Shown here: positions 59,396 through 64,000 of the stretch, one piece after another
How the letters are laid out: each line of letters opens with the position of its first letter
Position numbering within the stretch: the stretch's first letter is position 1
Source: Chitinophaga agri
GTDB taxonomy: Bacteria > Bacteroidota > Bacteroidia > Chitinophagales > Chitinophagaceae
Length of the DNA: 64,000 bases
Assembly: GCF_010093065.1 (NCBI RefSeq)
Contig: NZ_CP048113.1
Coordinates: forward strand, 62,001-126,000
Direction of reading: 5' to 3'
Position numbers and translations under genes: made by a program
Notes under the pieces: model-generated
What the model was told of the DNA's origin: nothing
Database searches by the model: none
What the model saw: only the letters and a program-made list of their open reading frames with translations

Positions 59396-59893
59396 ATGAC
59401 CAACGAGCCTACCATTGAACATCGGGATGAACAACCTTACGTAGCTATCCGGACAAGAGTAAAAATGTCCGATATTCCGGCTGTACTACCTCCACTGGTG
59501 CCACAGATCATTCACTGGCTTGACCAGCATCACGTAGTACAGGCAGGTCCTGTGTTTTTCCGCTATCTCTTATTTGATCATGAAGATCATCTCCTGGTAG
59601 ATGTAGGGGTGCCTACGCAGCTACCCCTACAGGTGCATGGCAGGGTTGTAGCCGGCTCGTTTCCGGCAGCCAGTTATGTGACAGTGACCTATAAGGGCGA
59701 TTACCGTCACCTGAAAGATGTACACATGGGACTGGAATCCTGGATGAAGGAGAAGGGACTCCGGGAGGGTACTCAGCATGTAGAAGGTGCTGAGTACGCC
59801 GCGCGGACAGAATTCTATATTACAGATCCGGACGAGGTGAAAGATCCGCAGGAGTGGCGGACGGATGTGACGATCTTACTAGCGGAGAAGTGA
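59396..59893 (+). CDS. GyrI-like/AraC effector-binding domain protein
   Basis: 165-aa stand-alone small-molecule-binding domain (SHS2/GyrI-like). Seen: the opening HRDEQPYVAIRTRVKMSDIPAVLPPLVPQIIHWLDQH, where YVAIRT and the LPPL...W helix are typical; GPVFFRYLLFDHEDHLLVDVGVP near 51-73; GRVVAGSFPAASYVTVTYKGDYRHL near 82-106; and the ending FYITDPDEVKDPQEWRTDVTILL, with the D-P-xx-W-xTD-I motif of the family. No DNA-binding domain. Ligand unknown; relatives bind drugs or inhibit gyrase. Single gene, not linked to neighbours. Confidence 0.87.
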   Translation: MTNEPTIEHRDEQPYVAIRTRVKMSDIPAVLPPLVPQIIHWLDQHHVVQAGPVFFRYLLFDHEDHLLVDVGVPTQLPLQVHGRVVAGSFPAASYVTVTYKGDYRHLKDVHMGLESWMKEKGLREGTQHVEGAEYAARTEFYITDPDEVKDPQEWRTDVTILLAEK

Positions 59894-59970
59894 TAAATTG
59901 CTCCGCCAGTATAGGGCCAGCAGGCACCGCCTTCACCTGCGAACAGCTATCTGCATAGATCATCCGGTGC

Positions 59971-61524
59971 TTAAAGCGCATTGATCGCGGTGTCCATCCA
60001 CTTCACCCGTTTGGATAACCACTCTTTCATATATTGTACCTCTGACGCATAGGAACCAGCTGGAACTGCGTATGGCCAGGTATAATTATACAATACATCC
60101 CATTTATTAAAATTCTCCTGCTGCGAATATTTTAATTGCGCTGCGGTTTCATTTATGAATGTATATAAGGTGTTTACCTGTGTCGATTTCAGCATATTCC
60201 ATCTGTCCTTCACCTGTTGCACAAAAGCGGGATCATCAAAGAGCCTGTTTATCCATACCGCATTTTTCACCCACCATCCCTGCGGCAGGTTATTCCCATT
60301 GTAACTGATATTCCCGAGCGCCAGGTCAAAGTCCCATATTGGTCCCATAGACAGTTTCGCATTACGGTCCTTATACAGAAATACACTACTGAAAAAGATC
60401 GCATCATTGTTCTTGAGCAGTTCATTTACCAGGAACCAGTTGATGAATGTTGCTGTATTGATATATTTAGTATATCCCTCAACAGGATCATTAAACGAAG
60501 GGCTATATAATACATTCTCTATCTGCTGCATATAGTTACTGATGTACGCCAGTTGCGCGGCAGTAATGTTTTCAGGTGATTTAACTGTGAAGGGCACTTG
60601 TAGCAGGCTCCTGAACCAGACTGTCTCATCCAGCCGTTCATCAACTTCCAGCAAATAGCCTCCGCTGATGTCACTCGCAGGGGATGTTGGTTTTAACTCC
60701 GGAATATTAACACGGGTAGGACCGATCTCTACCTGATCAGTTAGCAGGTAGTTGCCCAGATATTCACCATTCAGAATGACTTCGACGAACCGTGCCCGTG
60801 GTGTAAATGCCGCTTCAAAGCGTTTGCCTATTTCCAGTGCCACATAATTTCTTAGCAGCGTTTTATCGGCGAAGTTGGCCAGGAGCACCCACTTTTTGGC
60901 AGCTGGCATGCCGAGTAGCTCTGTTTTGTTGCTGAACTTTATCCGGTAAGGTTTTTTAGGCATCATCCAGGTGCTGCTGCCCCGGCCTCTCATTTCGAGG
61001 GCCAGATCAGTCACCGTTTGCGGATATTGTGTATTAGCGTCGATGGTCAGCTTTCCTTTTACGTAGTCCTCTTTTGATATAACGGGTGCTTCCGTTTCAA
61101 TATAAAAAATAGGCAGACCTGTGAAGGTATGCAGCTGTACCGTATAGCTTTTCGTGGTATTGTCAGCAGCTTTCACAACGAAGGTCACGGGTTTACTGAA
61201 GTCGTTGATGGTCGTGTCGCTGACCTGTGGTACGCCATCGACGGTCACGCTGATGCCGCTGGTCTTAAAAGTGGCGATCAGTGATTTATTGGTACTCAGA
61301 TAGGGGATGCAACCCGTGACGTGATCATCATAGACGTGGCATTCCACATCCTTTATCAACTGTTCAGCATTGTTGCTCGCCTTAAATGTAAATGACAATA
61401 TTTCTTTCGAAGCAGAAGGGATCACATCAGCTATATGCTGGTCTATCAGGGGCGATGCTTCTTTTTTACAGGCGTATAAAGCTACGCATAGCAGTAACAG
61501 TAGGAGGTAGTTGGTCCTGGTCAT
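59971..61524 (-). CDS. CotH kinase family lipoprotein
   Basis: 517 aa. Lipoprotein signal peptide RTNYLLLLLLCVALYAC (lipid Cys at residue 19). An Ig-like segment (about 40-135: ILSFTFKASNN, SYTVQLHTF) is followed by the CotH kinase domain (about 140-500): LALEMRGRGSSTWMMPKKPYRIKF with the nucleotide-loop RGxSS and catalytic-type Lys residues, LGMPAAKKWVLLANFADKTLLRNYVAL, GEYLGNYLLTDQVEI, and GPIWDFDLALGN, which holds the metal-binding Asp pair (WDFD). Spore CotH phosphorylates coat proteins; surface-located Bacteroidota members have unknown targets. An ATP-using kinase outside the cytoplasm is the notable feature. Single gene. Confidence 0.9.
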   Translation of the reverse strand: MTRTNYLLLLLLCVALYACKKEASPLIDQHIADVIPSASKEILSFTFKASNNAEQLIKDVECHVYDDHVTGCIPYLSTNKSLIATFKTSGISVTVDGVPQVSDTTINDFSKPVTFVVKAADNTTKSYTVQLHTFTGLPIFYIETEAPVISKEDYVKGKLTIDANTQYPQTVTDLALEMRGRGSSTWMMPKKPYRIKFSNKTELLGMPAAKKWVLLANFADKTLLRNYVALEIGKRFEAAFTPRARFVEVILNGEYLGNYLLTDQVEIGPTRVNIPELKPTSPASDISGGYLLEVDERLDETVWFRSLLQVPFTVKSPENITAAQLAYISNYMQQIENVLYSPSFNDPVEGYTKYINTATFINWFLVNELLKNNDAIFFSSVFLYKDRNAKLSMGPIWDFDLALGNISYNGNNLPQGWWVKNAVWINRLFDDPAFVQQVKDRWNMLKSTQVNTLYTFINETAAQLKYSQQENFNKWDVLYNYTWPYAVPAGSYASEVQYMKEWLSKRVKWMDTAINAL

Positions 61525-61836
61525 AAATACGAGGTGTTATCCGGCGCCGCCGGGTTAAAGTGGATTGTACAGATAAAAGATGGTTATTATTTGTGTCTTT
61601 CTTCGTGTCAGTATTACTCCCAGACTGGCAGTCCTGATTCCTCTTGTTGCGTAATTATGGTTCTGTCTGATGGCAATAATGGACATCCTTTATTGGCAGC
61701 ACATGACGGTCATCATGGACATGGAATAGTTAGCCGATGATTTTGGCAAAATTTCAGATGATAACGCTGGTTAATATGGGGGCCTAAATGGTTATAAGCG
61801 AAGCGAATGTACTTATTTTTTCATAACCTACGCCGA
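61525..61836. other. intergenic region, no gene seen
   Basis: 312 bp upstream of the CotH lipoprotein gene and downstream of the phosphatase gene. A 68-codon plus-strand frame (61534-61740) ending in a His/Gly-rich stretch (HDGHHGHG) has no support. No terminator or RNA recognised. Confidence 0.4.
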
Positions 61837-62322
61837 TTAAATCTGCAGCAGGTTCGTCCAGTATTTCTCCATATAGCCCTCGATGCCTTTGCCCGGGCTG
61901 TACGCAGTATAAATAGTACTGAACTGATGTCTGGCTATCTCATAAGTATCACTGCTTATTGCTTTTTTGCGTGCCATGTATAACAGGGCGATAGAAGGGG
62001 AGCGGGAGATACCCCAGTTACAGTGTACCAGTACCTTCTTGTCCGTTAGATGACGGTCCATGAACAGCATGCACCTTTCAATGATAGGGTGGGTATATTG
62101 CGGCATCAGCTCCTGGTCCATGTCCACCATATTGAGGTATAAATGACGATCGCCATGCAGATGCATCAGGTAGGAAGGGTGACTGGATTTCAGGTTGCCT
62201 TTGTATCCAACCGCCTGACGATGACAGGGTTCCTTACACGCATGAATGATGGCAAAGCCGGCGGATTCCTGTTGGCAGTCTCTATTCGTTCCCACGTATA
62301 GCTTATTATATACCTCTATCAT
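61837..62322 (-). CDS. dual-specificity protein phosphatase family protein
   Basis: 161-aa cytoplasmic phosphatase. The active-site loop HCNWGISRSPS gives Cys101 and Arg107 in the HCx5R motif; NMVDMDQELMPQY upstream supplies the general-acid Asp (MVDMD, as in many DSPs), and the helix after the loop (IALLYMARKKAI) is normal. The N-terminus IEVYNKLYVGTNRDCQ resembles the substrate-recognition strand of small atypical DSPs. It could act on phosphoproteins or on nucleotides/sugars. Single gene; no linked kinase except the CotH-type lipoprotein next door, which is in another compartment. Confidence 0.88.
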   Translation of the reverse strand: MIEVYNKLYVGTNRDCQQESAGFAIIHACKEPCHRQAVGYKGNLKSSHPSYLMHLHGDRHLYLNMVDMDQELMPQYTHPIIERCMLFMDRHLTDKKVLVHCNWGISRSPSIALLYMARKKAISSDTYEIARHQFSTIYTAYSPGKGIEGYMEKYWTNLLQI

Positions 62323-62664
62323 GTGTAATTTATCTTCGCTTATTGCGGCCTAAAAATACAGAAACTGTACATACAATTGTACATTTTCCGCTGGATATTT
62401 AGCGGAAAACAATGTACGGATCGCATTTGGATGCTGCATGTATTGCACAAATAGGATGTCTCGCGCAGCATTATAGACGCCTCGTACCGAATACCTGGAT
62501 ATAAATATTTCTGTTGCTGTATGCATTATAAATAAAAAGGATGGGACAATTCCAGGTAAGCAGTCCATGTTAGTGTTGGTTGTAGCCTGCCTTTCGACCT
62601 TGCCACTTATCGTATGTTGTGTAGCTGAGGGAGGCTGGGCGCGGTGAAATGGCCGTTTTTAGCC
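62323..62664. other. intergenic region, no confident gene
   Basis: 342 bp between the phosphatase and nucleotidyltransferase genes. Two TGTACAT direct repeats 12 nt apart occur near 62366-62385, just upstream of the phosphatase gene, and might be a regulator site. A 72-codon minus-strand frame (62350-62568) lacks any family features. Confidence 0.4.
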
Positions 62665-63771
62665 TTATTCCTGCCGTTTCAGCATATTCGCCGCTAGTCT
62701 CACCGGTTTAGTGAAATAATACAGGAAATAGGGCAGTTTAAGCCCTTTTACGTCGTTCCCATTCGGACGGACCAGGTGCGCCAGGTGCTGTCTTACAATA
62801 TGCACCTTACCCGATAAGGGCCGCGCTGAAATAAGATGGAGATACGCCTGTTCCAGGAACGTGTATTTCCCCTGCATGGCAGGATGCTGTAAACGTTTGA
62901 GTAGCAGTTTACCGGCGCGAGTGGTCATAGCGGCCTGCCCCCCTGTATCAATGCCCAGTGATGTAGCTGCCAGCTGTTTCCAGAGGATGTCAAATGGCTG
63001 CAATGCCCCGGGAACGGTTGCGGGTCCTTTCCGGTATAACAAAACCATGTCCAGCAGTGACCGCAGATGCGGATAGAAATCGCTGGCCCCGTTGTTCAGC
63101 AGCATGAGGGAATAGTAGTCCTGGCTGGTATAGCTCCGCGACAGGTAATCCTCTCCCAGCAGTTCCGTAAAGCTATATGGAAAGCCTGTTAAAGCACGGG
63201 TCGGCCGGTAATGAAATTCAAAGCTGAACCGCTTTCCCCGCGAACAACGTTTCCCGAAGGAAAGATCTTTCAGATGCTTGCTGAAATGTGCCGGATACCG
63301 GCTGAAATAATCCGCCTGGTCCATTTCGTACCCTTCTCCCTCCATGGTCGCTTTCACCCGTAGCAGCGCATCCTCCGGTATGATAATATCCATGTCGGTA
63401 AACTCCCGCATACTGATATCATTGTACAACAGCAGTGAGAAGTCCGTTCCTTTATACAAACGCGCTTTGATACCCTGCTGCTGAAGTAACTCTATAATGC
63501 GGGCAGCTTCTATCTGCCGGTCGGCAGCAAACACAAACAGATTGCGGCAGTATTGCTTAAACTGTTGCCAGGTGTCTTTGGGTACTGCTTCCGGTATTCG
63601 ACTCAATACATGGAATACGACGGGCCTGACCCTATGCCGGGCACAGAGTTCATATACCGCCTGCCACCGGATCGTATGCCCGTGTATGAAGGTCTTAAGA
63701 TCGGAAATGGTGCTTGTTTGCAGGTATACCCTGCAGCATAGGAATACTACAGTGACTTCGTTGTGTAACAT
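62665..63771 (-). CDS. nucleotidyltransferase family protein (NTP_transf_5-like)
   Basis: 368 aa from ATG 63771; the frame opens four codons earlier at a TTG that would overlap the PqqD gene. Residues 90-215 form a nucleotidyltransferase-like core: LLQQQGIKARLYKGTDFSLLLYND, EFTDMDIIIPEDAL with the paired Asp (DMDI) of the metal site, and RFSFEFHYRP. The rest is helical (SYTSQDYYSLMLLNNG, HLRSLLDMVLLYRKG). This family is often encoded in RiPP and polysaccharide clusters, next to PqqD-like proteins, asparagine synthase-like and transglutaminase-like enzymes; its substrate is unknown. Here it follows the PqqD-like gene by 4 nt, so the pair is an operon whose upstream part lies beyond the window. 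Confidence 0.85.
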   Translation of the reverse strand: MLHNEVTVVFLCCRVYLQTSTISDLKTFIHGHTIRWQAVYELCARHRVRPVVFHVLSRIPEAVPKDTWQQFKQYCRNLFVFAADRQIEAARIIELLQQQGIKARLYKGTDFSLLLYNDISMREFTDMDIIIPEDALLRVKATMEGEGYEMDQADYFSRYPAHFSKHLKDLSFGKRCSRGKRFSFEFHYRPTRALTGFPYSFTELLGEDYLSRSYTSQDYYSLMLLNNGASDFYPHLRSLLDMVLLYRKGPATVPGALQPFDILWKQLAATSLGIDTGGQAAMTTRAGKLLLKRLQHPAMQGKYTFLEQAYLHLISARPLSGKVHIVRQHLAHLVRPNGNDVKGLKLPYFLYYFTKPVRLAANMLKRQE

Positions 63772-63775
63772 ATGA

Positions 63776-64000
63776 TCAGTCAACGATCAGCATCCTGTGC
63801 TGCATCATCTTTTGAAGAAAAAGAAGGGTTTCCTGCTCGCAGAGCTGCATGCTGATCGCATACTCCTGCATCAAAGCATGTACTACATCATGGACCGCTA
63901 CAGGCTGTTCCAGTTTTTCCCAGATAACGCTGCCCACAGCATTGAGACCTATATATTCCCCATTGTGGATGTCCATCAGGACGACTTCTTCTCCTACCCG
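63776..64000 (-). CDS. PqqD family peptide-binding protein, partial
   Basis: Small RiPP-recognition protein cut by the window edge: the frame is open from 63776 to 64000 on the minus strand, so the N-terminus is missing. An internal ATG at 63976 is not the start, since the eight codons before it (RVGEEVVL) continue the family pattern. Seen: VVLMDIHNGEYIGLNAVGSVIWEKLEQP, the core PqqD motif (DxxxGxxxxLNxxGxxIWxxL), followed by the helices HDVVHALMQEYAI and EQETLLFLQKMMQHRML. PqqD proteins bind leader peptides and present them to modifying enzymes. Together with the nucleotidyltransferase this suggests the end of a lasso-peptide-like or other RiPP cluster. Confidence 0.85.
   Translation of the reverse strand, partial: RVGEEVVLMDIHNGEYIGLNAVGSVIWEKLEQPVAVHDVVHALMQEYAISMQLCEQETLLFLQKMMQHRMLIVD

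Noticed and set aside
62350..62568. 72-codon minus-strand frame upstream of the phosphatase gene
   Set aside because: No signal, domain or conservation evidence; left as intergenic.

Overview
The window looks like chromosomal DNA from a member of the Bacteroidota, most likely a Chitinophaga-like Chitinophagaceae. This is an inference from gene content: a type IX secretion (T9SS) C-terminal sorting domain, an exosortase N/VIT-domain pair, DUF4402 proteins, SusC-type sequence motifs, a GH51 arabinofuranosidase, lycopene cyclase, abundant lipoproteins, and promoters of the Bacteroidota type (TTTG - about 20 nt - TAnnTTTG) with few Shine-Dalgarno sequences. I saw no rRNA, tRNA, CRISPR array, prophage or intact insertion sequence.

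Layout. 1-2.6 kb (minus): three-gene run of a DUF427 protein, an FAD disulfide oxidoreductase and a truncated osmoprotectant-type ABC ATPase. 2.7-6.7 kb (plus): a VIT-domain protein with a PEP-type sorting tail and its exosortase XrtN, behind a good promoter. 6.8-12.9 kb: SRPBCC protein with a promoter/operator palindrome, MarR regulator, lycopene cyclase, a large hybrid histidine kinase, a VOC protein. 13-19.5 kb (minus): alpha-2-macroglobulin family protein containing a piece of SusC-like plug, plus a lipoprotein. 19.6-22.8 kb (plus): copper island (HMA-AraC regulator, CopA ATPase, CopZ-like chaperone). 22.8-25.3 kb: a 90-bp perfect palindrome, small lipoprotein, beta-barrel protein and a secreted heptad-repeat protein. 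25.7-36.8 kb: GH51 enzyme, HD hydrolase with a Cys-rich copper-storage-like protein, an exported SAM hydroxide adenosyltransferase homologue, a Pif1-like helicase, an LLM flavoenzyme, a PAS histidine kinase and a lipoprotein.

36.9-46.4 kb (plus) is a complete L-rhamnose pathway: RhaT, aldolase/dehydrogenase fusion, RhaI, kinase, LutABC and the mutarotase RhaM. The sugar is split to DHAP and L-lactaldehyde, the latter is oxidised to L-lactate, and LutABC takes it to pyruvate.

46.4-59 kb (minus) is a surface-structure operon: DUF4402 subunit, PapD-like chaperone, a 2652-residue T9SS adhesin, a second DUF4402 protein and an usher-like outer-membrane protein. This unusual mixture of chaperone-usher and T9SS parts is the best candidate in the window for an under-described system. 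59.4-64 kb: GyrI-like protein, CotH-kinase lipoprotein, dual-specificity phosphatase, and at the right edge a nucleotidyltransferase plus a PqqD-like protein that may be the end of a RiPP cluster lying outside the window.

Start sites were moved from the longest open frame where an alternative TTG was followed closely by a better ATG; three genes (MarR, hybrid kinase, A2M) seem to use TTG starts.
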